From Clostridiales bacterium UBA7273 (GTDB taxonomy: Bacteria > Bacillota > Clostridia > Oscillospirales > Oscillospiraceae), in assembly GCA_002472405.1 (NCBI GenBank), contig DKRV01000020.1, positions 1-27,229 on the forward strand: a DNA stretch of 27,229 nucleotides, written 5' to 3'. The translations under genes and the position numbers were made by a program. The notes beneath the pieces were generated by a model. It did no database searches. It was not told the origin of the DNA and worked only from the letters and a program-made list of their open reading frames with translations. Shown one piece after another: positions 1 to 6,970 of this stretch. Position 1 is the stretch's first letter. Each line of letters opens with the position of its first letter.

Positions 1-839
1 CTTACCTGAAGAAGCAGGAGAGCGTTCAGAAGAACGCAGTCATCGTTGTTATCTGCGATACCCTCGTTGCCATCATGGCCGGCATGATCGTTATGCCCGC
101 TTGCTACGCATTCCTCGGCGGCGAGACCAGCTCCGGCCCGGGACTCCTGTTCCTGTCCATGCAGATCGTCTTTGAGAAGATGGGCTACGTCGGCAACATC
201 ATGGGCTTCCTGTTCTACTCGCTCGTCTTCATCGCTGCAATCTCCTCTTCCTTCTCCCTGCTCGAAGTCATCACCTCCTTCAAGGTTGACCAGAACGTTG
301 AGAAGGGCAAGGCTCCCGGACGCAAAAAGTATGCGATCATCACCGCTATCCTGATCTTCGTATTCTGCCTGCCCACCGCACTTGACGGTCTGGGCTCCGG
401 CACCAACGGCGGCGCAACCATCGGCAACCCGGCCGAGATCCTCGGCATGCAGTGGGAAGAGGCCGGCGATATCAGCGAGTTTGCCGACGGCACCAATTAC
501 TATGTGAAGGGTGATGACGGCATCTACTCCAAGGTAGACACCGCGGCTGTCGCATTCGACGCATCCGAGACCTATTACCTGAACACCGCAAAGACGTGGA
601 ACGGTGACTGGCTTGACTTCTACGACATGCTTTCCGAAGGTATTATGATGCCTCTTGGCGCAATGGTAATGGCCTTTGCCATCGGCTGGATCTGGAAGAT
701 CGACATAGTCGTTGAAGAGTGCGAATCTTTCGGACACAAGTTCTGGGGCCGTGCATTCTTCGATATCTGCTACAAGTTCATTACCCCCATCGGCATGGCC
801 TTCGTTCTGTACGCTCAGGTCACAGACTACTTCGGTTAA
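1..839 (+). CDS. NSS-family sodium:amino-acid symporter, C-terminal part
   Basis: The reading frame is open from base 3 and the gene starts before the window, so only the C-terminal ~279 residues are seen. The family (neurotransmitter:sodium symporters, LeuT/MhsT fold) imports amino acids or related amines with Na+. Visible family signatures are a YLKK...DTLVAIMAGMIVMPACYAFG-like block, the helix ending SSSFSLLEVITSF (TM8 region, Na2-site Ser residues), a following TM9 (about nt 333-390), TM10 with LPLG-like MPLGA, and a last helix ending TDYFG, which fits the 11-helix bacterial subtype. Unusual: about 70 residues (nt 396-608) lie between TM9 and TM10, where LeuT has a short external loop. 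The segment is polar and Tyr/Gly/Asp-rich. Codon use is of the strongly biased kind also seen in the aminotransferase at the other end. Substrate cannot be assigned. Confidence 0.9.
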   Translation, partial: YLKKQESVQKNAVIVVICDTLVAIMAGMIVMPACYAFLGGETSSGPGLLFLSMQIVFEKMGYVGNIMGFLFYSLVFIAAISSSFSLLEVITSFKVDQNVEKGKAPGRKKYAIITAILIFVFCLPTALDGLGSGTNGGATIGNPAEILGMQWEEAGDISEFADGTNYYVKGDDGIYSKVDTAAVAFDASETYYLNTAKTWNGDWLDFYDMLSEGIMMPLGAMVMAFAIGWIWKIDIVVEECESFGHKFWGRAFFDICYKFITPIGMAFVLYAQVTDYFG

Positions 840-866
840 TCAAATTAAGCAACATAACATAATTTT

Positions 867-893
867 AAGGAGCAGCTTTTGCTGCTCCTTTTT
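867..893 (+). terminator. Rho-independent terminator of the NSS gene
   Basis: AAGGAGCAGC and GCTGCTCCTT form a perfect 10-bp stem around TTTT, followed by more T residues. It lies 27 bases after the symporter stop codon. Confidence 0.85.
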
Positions 894-912
894 CATTCAC
901 TTTTCCGCATTG

Positions 913-940
913 AGAAAGCTCTCCGATCGGAGAGCTTTCT
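913..940 (-). terminator. Perfect 28-bp palindrome, terminator of the kinase-lectin gene
   Basis: The 28 bases are a perfect inverted repeat centred on CGATCG (arms AGAAAGCTCTCCGA). They start 2 bases past the stop codon of the minus-strand gene. The T tract is short, so termination strength is uncertain. Confidence 0.6.
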
Positions 941-941
941 G

Positions 942-2345
942 TTATCCTATCTGACATATGTATGCGATTTTTCCACTGTAGAAGCGCGAATACTGCGCCA
1001 TGGGATCCGGGCGGCTGTCGTTATAAAGCCATGTGCCGTCGGTCTGCTTAACGAGCATGATGTAATTTTCCGCAGCGCCGTCATAAGAGTCGGTCATGGA
1101 CGGCTCGCCCTGCGCCCAGGCATAGAAGTCATGCTCTTTTCCGTCGAGCCATTTGATCTGACCGTCATCGCCGCGATATGCGCCGATCCAGACGTATTGC
1201 GCATTGCTGTCGGCAAGGAGCTGGCAGAGCTTTTCGTAGTCGGCGGCATCCTTTATCGTTGCAAGATGGCCGCCAAGCTCGGTGCAGCGGCGCTCGGCCT
1301 CATCCCAGCTGACATCCTCGGAATAGAGCATATACTGCACCTCGGCAGGAACTTTGCTCGGCTCGGGAGTCTCGGTGGGTGCTGCGCTCGGCGGCGTTGT
1401 GGGCTGAGCCGTCGGCTCCGGTGCCTGCGTCTGCACGGCAGGCGGAATTGCGTCAAAGCTTATGCTGCTGCGCCCAAATCCTACGCCGACGAGCAGCAGA
1501 GTTATCACAGCAAGCGTAACTGCCGACCGTTTTGCCGCACGCTTTTCGTGAATGTTTCGCATCTGCTTCGGCAAAGCAGGCTCTGCCTCGGCTTTTTTGG
1601 GTGCTTCCTGAGTTTTCGGCGTTGGTGCTGCCTTGGGCTTTTCATTTTTCACCGGGGCTTTTTTCGGCTCCGGTTTCGGCTGCTTCTCCGGCTCGGGTTT
1701 AGGTTCAGACTCCGGCTGCTTCTCCGGCTCAGACTGAGGCTTCGGTTCCTCGCAAAGCTCGGGAGCTTTTGATGCAGGTTTTATCTCCTCAGGCTCATCG
1801 CCGCAGTATTCCCACAGCGCCTTGAGCATTTCATACGAATTTTCGTATCTGTTATCCGGCTCGAACGCCAAAGCGCGTTTGAGTATCGCAAGCAGCTTAT
1901 CCGGCACGCCCTCCGGCATCGGGAAGCTGTCGCCGCTCATTCTTCGTCTGAGCGCATGCGCGCGTTTCTCGGCGTTCGGCTCTGTTTCATCGGCAAACGG
2001 AAGCTTGCCGCCGTTGAGACCGACATACACGATAAGCGCTATGGCATAAACATCCGCTGCCGCGCTCTCCTCGCCGTTCCAGAACACCTCTGGAGCCATA
2101 TATTCAAGCTCAAGCTTCGTCCAGCCGTTCTCGCCGGCCTTACCGGCTTTGCCGACCTTGACTCGCCCATCCTCGGCAACATATATATTCCCCGGGCGAA
2201 TGCCGCCCCTGAAGCCGTTTTCGCCGCATTCCTCCGCGGCAATACGGCACAGCTTTTTTGCAAGCTCCAGAAGCTGCTGCTCCTGGCAATCAACAAGGCT
2301 GCCGCTTTGCAGCTTCTGTGGGTCAAACACGACTTTATCTGCCAT
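942..2345 (-). CDS. Membrane-anchored pseudokinase C-lobe fused to a C-type lectin domain
   Basis: 467 residues. Residues ~20-182 resemble the C-lobe of a Hanks-type Ser/Thr kinase: IRPGNIYVAEDGRVKV matches the catalytic-loop region and YMAPEV the APE motif. There is no N-lobe (no glycine loop, no VAIK lysine), HRD is replaced by RGGIRPGN and DFG by GKA, so phosphotransfer looks impossible. Residues 183-272 are a Pro/Glu/Lys-rich linker, 274-290 one membrane helix, ~300-335 a Pro/Thr-rich stalk, and 336-466 a C-type lectin-like domain (RRCTELGGHLATI, VWIGAYR, WAQGEPS, YICQ; paired Cys354/Cys464). The predicted topology is pseudokinase inside, lectin fold outside. The ATG has GGAGG 8 bases upstream. 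It is a single-gene unit with its own promoter and terminator. Ligand and partner are unknown. Confidence 0.85.
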   Translation of the reverse strand: MADKVVFDPQKLQSGSLVDCQEQQLLELAKKLCRIAAEECGENGFRGGIRPGNIYVAEDGRVKVGKAGKAGENGWTKLELEYMAPEVFWNGEESAAADVYAIALIVYVGLNGGKLPFADETEPNAEKRAHALRRRMSGDSFPMPEGVPDKLLAILKRALAFEPDNRYENSYEMLKALWEYCGDEPEEIKPASKAPELCEEPKPQSEPEKQPESEPKPEPEKQPKPEPKKAPVKNEKPKAAPTPKTQEAPKKAEAEPALPKQMRNIHEKRAAKRSAVTLAVITLLLVGVGFGRSSISFDAIPPAVQTQAPEPTAQPTTPPSAAPTETPEPSKVPAEVQYMLYSEDVSWDEAERRCTELGGHLATIKDAADYEKLCQLLADSNAQYVWIGAYRGDDGQIKWLDGKEHDFYAWAQGEPSMTDSYDGAAENYIMLVKQTDGTWLYNDSRPDPMAQYSRFYSGKIAYICQIG

Positions 2346-2379
2346 GCTGCACCTCCAATTTAGTTTTTTGCTGATTTAC

Positions 2380-2408
2380 ATAATATCACGGCTGCAAAAG
2401 CAAGTCAA
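2380..2408 (-). promoter_or_regulatory. Sigma-A-type promoter of the kinase-lectin gene
   Basis: On the minus strand, TTGACT (2403-2408) and TATTAT (2380-2385) are separated by exactly 17 bases. The -10 box ends 34 bases before the ATG. Confidence 0.7.
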
Positions 2409-2423
2409 ACCATTTTGCCCATG

Positions 2424-2459
2424 AAAAGACCCCGATAACACATGATGTGTCACCGGGGC
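2424..2459 (-). terminator. Terminator of the DUF4358-like lipoprotein gene
   Basis: Minus strand: a CCCCGGTGACACAT / ATGTGTTATCGGGG stem (two G-U pairs) followed by TCTTTTC. It begins 12 bases after the stop codon of the lipoprotein gene. Confidence 0.75.
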
Positions 2460-2470
2460 TTAGCGCCGTA

Positions 2471-2959
2471 TTAAAGCTTTGCCTTAATATTTGCCGCGAT
2501 GCTGTCGGCATTCTCGGCCATAACGAACACGATATAGCCGTTTACTTCTTCCGTCACGGCAGATTTTGCGATCTCGTACTGATCCTTAAGATACATATTG
2601 AAATTGCTCTCCTGCAGCGCCTGATAATCGCTGAAATATTTAAGCACCGCATCCTTCTTGCCGTCGGCAGGCTTAACGATCGCTATCGTATAGGCCTGAA
2701 CGTTCATAAGCGAAAAGGAGAACGCGCCCGTCTCAAAGTTGGCCTTGTCCCACTCGTTCCACTCAAACAGATTGCTGAGGTTTGCATCCTCGCTGTCGAG
2801 TGCGATCGCAGGATTGAACCCGGTCATTTCGTTGCCGTTTTCGTTTATAATTTTGGCAAGATTATCACTTGTGAGATTCGCGTTCGAGTTTGAAGAGCAG
2901 GCTGCAAGCATAGTCAGCATAAGCGCTGCCGCGATAATAGCGGATAGTAGTCTTTTCAT
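2471..2959 (-). CDS. DUF4358-like secreted lipoprotein
   Basis: 162 residues from the ATG at 2959, chosen because it is preceded by AAGGTGAG and opens a lipoprotein signal: MKRLL, a hydrophobic stretch, then LAAC as lipobox. The frame is open further upstream, but that extension has no ribosome site and would bury the signal peptide. The mature part is small and acidic. The late segments AIVKPADGKKDAV, YLKDQYEIAKSA and GYIVFVMAENADSI match what I remember of the DUF4358 family in Clostridia, whose function is unknown. It is a single gene, divergent from thiN. The family name is moderately sure; the lipoprotein call is strong. Confidence 0.75.
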   Translation of the reverse strand: MKRLLSAIIAAALMLTMLAACSSNSNANLTSDNLAKIINENGNEMTGFNPAIALDSEDANLSNLFEWNEWDKANFETGAFSFSLMNVQAYTIAIVKPADGKKDAVLKYFSDYQALQESNFNMYLKDQYEIAKSAVTEEVNGYIVFVMAENADSIAANIKAKL

Positions 2960-3019
2960 TTTCTCACTCACCTTAATTTTATTTATTTTGATTGCCGGGC
3001 TTTCCCTCGGCATGCAATA

Positions 3020-3048
3020 AAGATACAACACGTTGTTCGATATCGCAA
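3020..3048 (-). promoter_or_regulatory. Possible promoter of the lipoprotein gene
   Basis: Minus strand: TTGCGA (3043-3048), 17 bases, TATCTT (3020-3025). The match is only moderate. A small GC-rich hairpin (GCCGAGG...CCCGGC) follows in the ~60-base leader. Confidence 0.4.
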
Positions 3049-3156
3049 GCGTTTTCACAGTTTGTTTACATTCGCTTATAACCGGGCTTTAAATTTGACG
3101 CAATATATGATATTATAATCTATTATAAATGCAAAATTCATTATCGGAGATTTACC

Positions 3157-3789
3157 ATGAACGGACATGAATGCTATATAATCGGCGCAGGCGATTTTTT
3201 CGGACTGCGCGAAGCGCCGGACGACAGCGACTATGTCATTGCAGCCGACGCAGGCTTTGAATACTGCACCGAAAACTGCATCATCCCCGACCTTGTTCTC
3301 GGCGATTTTGACTCGCTCGGCAAAGCACCGAAGCATCCAAACGTTTTGCAGCTTCCCGTAGAAAAAGACGATACGGACACGATGTTCGCCCTCAAGCTCG
3401 GACTTGAAAAGGGCTACAGGCGCTTTTACATTTACGGCGGCCTCGGCGGCAAGCGCCCGGATCACACCATTGCGAATATGCAGGCGCTTCTGTTTCTTTT
3501 AAGCCACGGCGCGCGCGGCTGGCTCTTCGGCGAAAATTACGTCTGGACAGCCATAAAGAATTCCTCGCTGCGCATCGAGGGCGAGGGTGACGTTGCGGTA
3601 TTCTGCTTTGACGGCAAAGCAGAGGGCGTTTCGATAAAGGGGCTTAAATACGAGCTTGACGATGCCGAGATAAGCTCCGACTTCCCTCTTGGCGTGAGCA
3701 ACAGCTTTGCCTCCCGCGAAGCCGAGATAAGCGTCAAAAACGGCGCGCTTTTAATTATGTACGATATAAAGGTGAATGAAATTGACTGA
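3157..3789 (+). CDS. thiN: Thiamine pyrophosphokinase
   Basis: 210 residues, usual family length. The enzyme transfers diphosphate from ATP to thiamine, giving the cofactor thiamine diphosphate in the cytoplasm. Family motifs appear in order: IAADAGFEY near residue 30, PDLVLGDFDSLG near 45-56 (metal/ATP Asp residues), EKDDTDTMFAL near 69-79, GGLGGKRPDHTIANMQALL near 94-112, and the C-terminal beta domain ending in a GVSNSFASREAEI-type thiamine-binding block. The ATG follows CGGAGA. It is the first gene of a unit with mnmG and mnmA; its last 14 bases overlap mnmG, so translation of the two is probably coupled. Confidence 0.95.
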   Translation: MNGHECYIIGAGDFFGLREAPDDSDYVIAADAGFEYCTENCIIPDLVLGDFDSLGKAPKHPNVLQLPVEKDDTDTMFALKLGLEKGYRRFYIYGGLGGKRPDHTIANMQALLFLLSHGARGWLFGENYVWTAIKNSSLRIEGEGDVAVFCFDGKAEGVSIKGLKYELDDAEISSDFPLGVSNSFASREAEISVKNGALLIMYDIKVNEID

Positions 3790-5653
3790 ATTTTACGCAG
3801 GAAAATGCGACGTAGCCGTCATCGGCGCAGGGCATGCCGGCATTGAAGCCGCGCTTGCCGCCGCTCGCATGGGGCTTGACACGATATGCTTTGCAATAAA
3901 TCTTGACAGCATCGGCAACATGCCGTGCAACCCGGCCATCGGCGGCACCGGCAAGGGGCACCTTGTGCGTGAGCTTGACGCACTCGGCGGCGAAATGGCA
4001 AAGGCGGCCGACAAGGCCTGCATACAATACCGTATGCTAAACCGCGGCAAAGGCCCGGCCGTGCACTCGCTGCGTGCTCAGGCCGATAGGCGCAGATACC
4101 AGGAGGTCATGAAGCTCACGCTTGAGGATCAGGAAAAACTGCGCGTCAAGCAGGCCGAGGTGGTCGAGATTCGCACGGAAAACGGCGCTGTGAGCGCCGT
4201 TAAAACTCACACGGGCGCGGTGTATTCCTGCCGGGCGGCGATCGTCGCCTGCGGAACGTATCTTGACGGCAGAACGATAGTCGGCGACGTTATCCGCTCC
4301 TCGGGGCCGGACGGTCTGGCCGCCGCGAAGGGGCTTACTCCCTGCCTCGCGGCATTGGGGCTTTCCATGCGCAGATTCAAAACCGGCACTCCGCCGAGAG
4401 TCAATGCGCACAGCGTTGATTTTTCAAAAATGGAGCTTCAGCCGGGCGACGCTGATTCGGAAGGCTTCTCCTTTGAAACGACAACGCCGCCGGAAAACCG
4501 CGCAGTATGCTACCTCACCTATACGAATGAAAAAACGCATAAAATCATTCTTGATAACATTGACCGCAGTCCGATATATTCCGGCGTTATCGAGGGCATC
4601 GGTCCCAGATACTGTCCGAGCATCGAGACAAAGATCATGACCTTCCGTGATAAGCCAAGACATCAGCTTTTCATCGAGCCGATGGGACTGGGGACACAGG
4701 AGTTGTACATTCAGGGGCTGTCCTCATCTTTGCCCGAGGATGTGCAGATAGAAATGCTGCACACGATAGCCGGGCTTGAAAACGCGGAAATGACGCGCTG
4801 CGCCTACGCCATCGAGTATGACTGCGTCGATCCCACGGAGCTGTATCCGACGCTTGAGACAAAAAAGGTCTCCGGGCTTTACGGCGCCGGGCAATTCAAC
4901 GGCTCTTCCGGGTATGAGGAGGCCGCCGTGCAGGGCTTTGTTGCCGGAGTTAACGCAGCGCTAAAGCTCAAGGGCGAAGATCCGATGATATTGCGCCGCT
5001 CGGACGGATATATCGGAACGCTCATCGACGACCTTGTCACCAAGGGCACGAACGAGCCTTACCGCATGATGACCTCGCGCAGCGAATACAGGCTGCTGCA
5101 CAGGCAGGACAATGCCGACAAGCGTCTTTGCGGCATCGGTCTGAGAATAGGCCTTGTATCGCAGGAACGCTATGACGCTGTACAGGAAAAATATGCCGAG
5201 GTCGAACGCGAGATAAAAAGGCTTGAAAAGACGCACATTGCGCCGTCTGACGAGCTTAACGCATATCTTGAAGCAAACGGCACGGCACCGGTATCAAGCG
5301 GTGTGTCCCTCGCAGACCTCATCCGCCGTCCGCAGCTGAGCTATGAGGGGCTTGCCCCGTTTGACGTTCAGCGCCCCGAGCTTCCGCGCCCGGTGTGGTA
5401 TCAGGCGGAGATCAGCCTGAAATACGAGGGCTATATAAAGCGGCAGCTCAAGCAGGTCGAGGATTTTTCCGGCATGGAAAACAGACTGCTGCCGGATGAT
5501 ATTAATTACGACGAGGTCACCGGTCTGCGCCTTGAAGCGCGCGAGAAGCTTAAAAAGATCCGTCCGCACTCCTTCGGACAGGCAAGCCGCATCTCCGGCG
5601 TATCCCCTGCCGATATTTCGGTGCTGATGGTGTGGATGGAGGGTCGAAGATGA
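3776..5653 (+). CDS. mnmG: tRNA uridine-5-carboxymethylaminomethyl modification enzyme MnmG
   Basis: 625 residues, standard length. With MnmE this FAD enzyme installs the C5 side chain on wobble uridine 34 of certain tRNAs. Visible: the dinucleotide-fold GAGHAG (residues 17-22), NPAIGGTGKGHLVRE, RGKGPAVHSLRAQADR, CGTYLDGR, a FKTGTPPR block near residue 200, IEPMGLGTQELYIQG, and a C-terminal helical domain (YEGYIKRQ...HSFGQASRISGVSPADISVL). Start choice is open: the ATG at 3776 lies only 2 bases after the AAAGGTG site, while TTG at 3782 has near-ideal spacing and would give the usual short N-terminus before YAG. It overlaps thiN by 14 bases and mnmA by 4 (ATGA). No mnmE or rsmG is adjacent, unlike the common order. 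Confidence 0.96.
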   Translation: MKLTEFYAGKCDVAVIGAGHAGIEAALAAARMGLDTICFAINLDSIGNMPCNPAIGGTGKGHLVRELDALGGEMAKAADKACIQYRMLNRGKGPAVHSLRAQADRRRYQEVMKLTLEDQEKLRVKQAEVVEIRTENGAVSAVKTHTGAVYSCRAAIVACGTYLDGRTIVGDVIRSSGPDGLAAAKGLTPCLAALGLSMRRFKTGTPPRVNAHSVDFSKMELQPGDADSEGFSFETTTPPENRAVCYLTYTNEKTHKIILDNIDRSPIYSGVIEGIGPRYCPSIETKIMTFRDKPRHQLFIEPMGLGTQELYIQGLSSSLPEDVQIEMLHTIAGLENAEMTRCAYAIEYDCVDPTELYPTLETKKVSGLYGAGQFNGSSGYEEAAVQGFVAGVNAALKLKGEDPMILRRSDGYIGTLIDDLVTKGTNEPYRMMTSRSEYRLLHRQDNADKRLCGIGLRIGLVSQERYDAVQEKYAEVEREIKRLEKTHIAPSDELNAYLEANGTAPVSSGVSLADLIRRPQLSYEGLAPFDVQRPELPRPVWYQAEISLKYEGYIKRQLKQVEDFSGMENRLLPDDINYDEVTGLRLEAREKLKKIRPHSFGQASRISGVSPADISVLMVWMEGRR

Positions 5654-6645
5654 AAAAGGTCGTGCTTGGATTTTCCGGCGGCGTGGACTCGGCGGTGTGC
5701 GCAAAGCTTCTCAAGGACTTGGGCTTTGACGTTCACGGGCTGTATATGGACAACACCGACGAGCGCTCGCTTGCCGACGCCGTGAACACGGCTCGGTTCA
5801 TAGGCATTCCACTCGAGGTGCGCGACGTTCACGCGCAGCTTGAAGAGCGCGTGTGCTCGCGCTTTGCCGAAAGCTATCTCAGGGGCGAAACGCCAAATCC
5901 CTGCATCATATGCAATCCGACGCTAAAATTTAAAACCCTTCTCGATTTTGCCGACGAGATTGGCGCGGACAACATTGCAACCGGCCACTACGCACGCGCC
6001 GAAAACGGAGTTTTGTACAAAGGAATGCCGTCAAACGACCAGAGCTACATGCTCTGCCGCATACGCCGCGAGCAGCTTGACAGGCTCACGCTTCCGCTCG
6101 GCAGGTTCGAGAAAACTCAGGTGCGCAAAATGGCCGAGGGCTTTGAACTTCCAGTTGCGCACAAGCCCGACAGCATGGAGATCTGCTTTATTCCAGATAA
6201 GGATTACATCTCGTGGCTGGCCGCGCGTGCCGAGCTGCCTCCTGCCGGAAATTTTGTGTTCCATGGCGAGGTCATCGGCCGGCACGATGGCATACATCGC
6301 TACACGGTCGGTCAGCGCCGCCCCGGGCTTTATAACGAGCGAAAGCTGTATATCTCGGCGATAAACGCCGAAACCAACGAGATAGAGCTTGCCCTGTGGG
6401 AGGAGCTTTTCAAGACCGAGGTAATAGCGCGCGACTTTAACTGGCTGTGCGACGTTCCGGCAGAGCCTGTGCGCGCAACGGTGCGCGTGCGCCACACGAA
6501 GTGGGAAAACCCGACCTGTACCGCTTATATAGAGGGTGACAGAGTGCGCATAATCTGCGATGAGCCTGTGCGCGCCCCGGCAAGGGGTCAGTCTGCCGTG
6601 CTTTACGACGGCGACCGCGTGCTCGGCGGCGGATTCATCGTTTAA
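5650..6645 (+). CDS. mnmA: tRNA-specific 2-thiouridylase MnmA
   Basis: 331 residues from the ATG at 5650, which has GGAGGG 6 bases upstream and overlaps the mnmG stop as ATGA; a GTG 18 bases earlier lacks such a site. MnmA adenylates C2 of wobble U34 and inserts sulfur from a persulfide relay. Visible: PP-loop SGGVDS (9-14), the catalytic-Cys segment NPCIICNPTLKF (Cys85), the second active-site Cys in MEICFIPD (Cys179), and the NDQSYML loop. The C-terminal beta domains end in VLGGGFIV. Being co-translated with mnmG puts both halves of mnm5s2U34 synthesis (C5 and C2 chemistry) in one unit. The IscS-type sulfur donor is not in the window. Confidence 0.95.
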   Translation: MKKVVLGFSGGVDSAVCAKLLKDLGFDVHGLYMDNTDERSLADAVNTARFIGIPLEVRDVHAQLEERVCSRFAESYLRGETPNPCIICNPTLKFKTLLDFADEIGADNIATGHYARAENGVLYKGMPSNDQSYMLCRIRREQLDRLTLPLGRFEKTQVRKMAEGFELPVAHKPDSMEICFIPDKDYISWLAARAELPPAGNFVFHGEVIGRHDGIHRYTVGQRRPGLYNERKLYISAINAETNEIELALWEELFKTEVIARDFNWLCDVPAEPVRATVRVRHTKWENPTCTAYIEGDRVRIICDEPVRAPARGQSAVLYDGDRVLGGGFIV

Positions 6646-6670
6646 CAACAAAAATCACGATTTTATCTTC

Positions 6671-6706
6671 AAAAACGTCAATTTGGCAATTGACGTTTTT
6701 GCTCTT
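6671..6706 (+). terminator. Terminator after mnmA
   Basis: AAAAACGTCAATT and AATTGACGTTTTT form a perfect 13-bp stem around TGGC, followed by GCTCTTTT. It lies 25 bases after the mnmA stop. The A-rich 5' side makes it possibly bidirectional. Confidence 0.8.
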
Positions 6707-6784
6707 TTGTGAGAAAATAGCGGACAATATATCAGCGCGAAAAAAATCTGTGACTTTTTCACGCTTCAAAAACGCACATTTTTT

Positions 6785-6802
6785 GTGAAAACAAGTTTTC
6801 AC
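6785..6802. repeat. Perfect inverted repeat GTGAAAAC-AA-GTTTTCAC
   Basis: Two 8-base arms separated by AA in the mnmA-guaB gap. It could be a protein-binding palindrome. It has no associated gene or obvious promoter. Confidence 0.5.
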
Positions 6803-6823
6803 GAAAAATCTCGCTACGCTCGT

Positions 6824-6852
6824 CAAAAAGCCTGATAAATCAGGCGTTTTTG
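6824..6852 (+). terminator. Second terminator-like hairpin before guaB
   Basis: CAAAAAGCCTGAT and ATCAGGCGTTTTTG pair around AA with one bulged G, and the 3' arm ends in a run of five T. It may back up the mnmA terminator or end read-through before the guaB leader. Confidence 0.6.
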
Positions 6853-6870
6853 ATGGCTATTAATCTAATT

Positions 6871-6931
6871 ACGAGTGGGGTCTTTGCCCCCTCGTGCTCC
6901 CCTGCTGCTTTGTTTTCTTTACTCAGCAGCA
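6871..6931 (+). promoter_or_regulatory. Structured leader upstream of guaB
   Basis: Two hairpins stand before the gene: ACGAG-T-GGGG with CCCC-CTCGT (6871-6895, loop TCTTTG, one bulge) and TGCTGC with GCAGCA (6903-6931, 17-base loop), then ATAATTTTTA. I do not recognise a purine riboswitch or other known class. No convincing -35/-10 pair was found between 6646 and 6970. Together with the hairpins listed separately, this is all I see in the 325-base gap. Confidence 0.35.
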
Positions 6932-6970
6932 TAATTTTTAGACAGAATGAATATATAAAGGAGAAGCAAT

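Noticed and set aside
879..1772. A 297-codon plus-strand frame opposite the lectin and linker regions
   Set aside because: Its C-terminal part is Arg/Leu/Phe repeats, the mirror of the Pro/Glu/Lys-rich linker. No ribosome site, and the minus-strand frame has clear domains.
3095..3119. TTGACG and TATAAT boxes before thiN
   Set aside because: The boxes are separated by only 13 bases, too short for a sigma-A promoter. The region is AT-rich and a promoter is likely, but I cannot place it.
6635..6826. A 63-codon minus-strand frame after mnmA
   Set aside because: It crosses two inverted repeats, has no ribosome site, and its Phe/Lys-rich composition reflects AT-rich spacer DNA.
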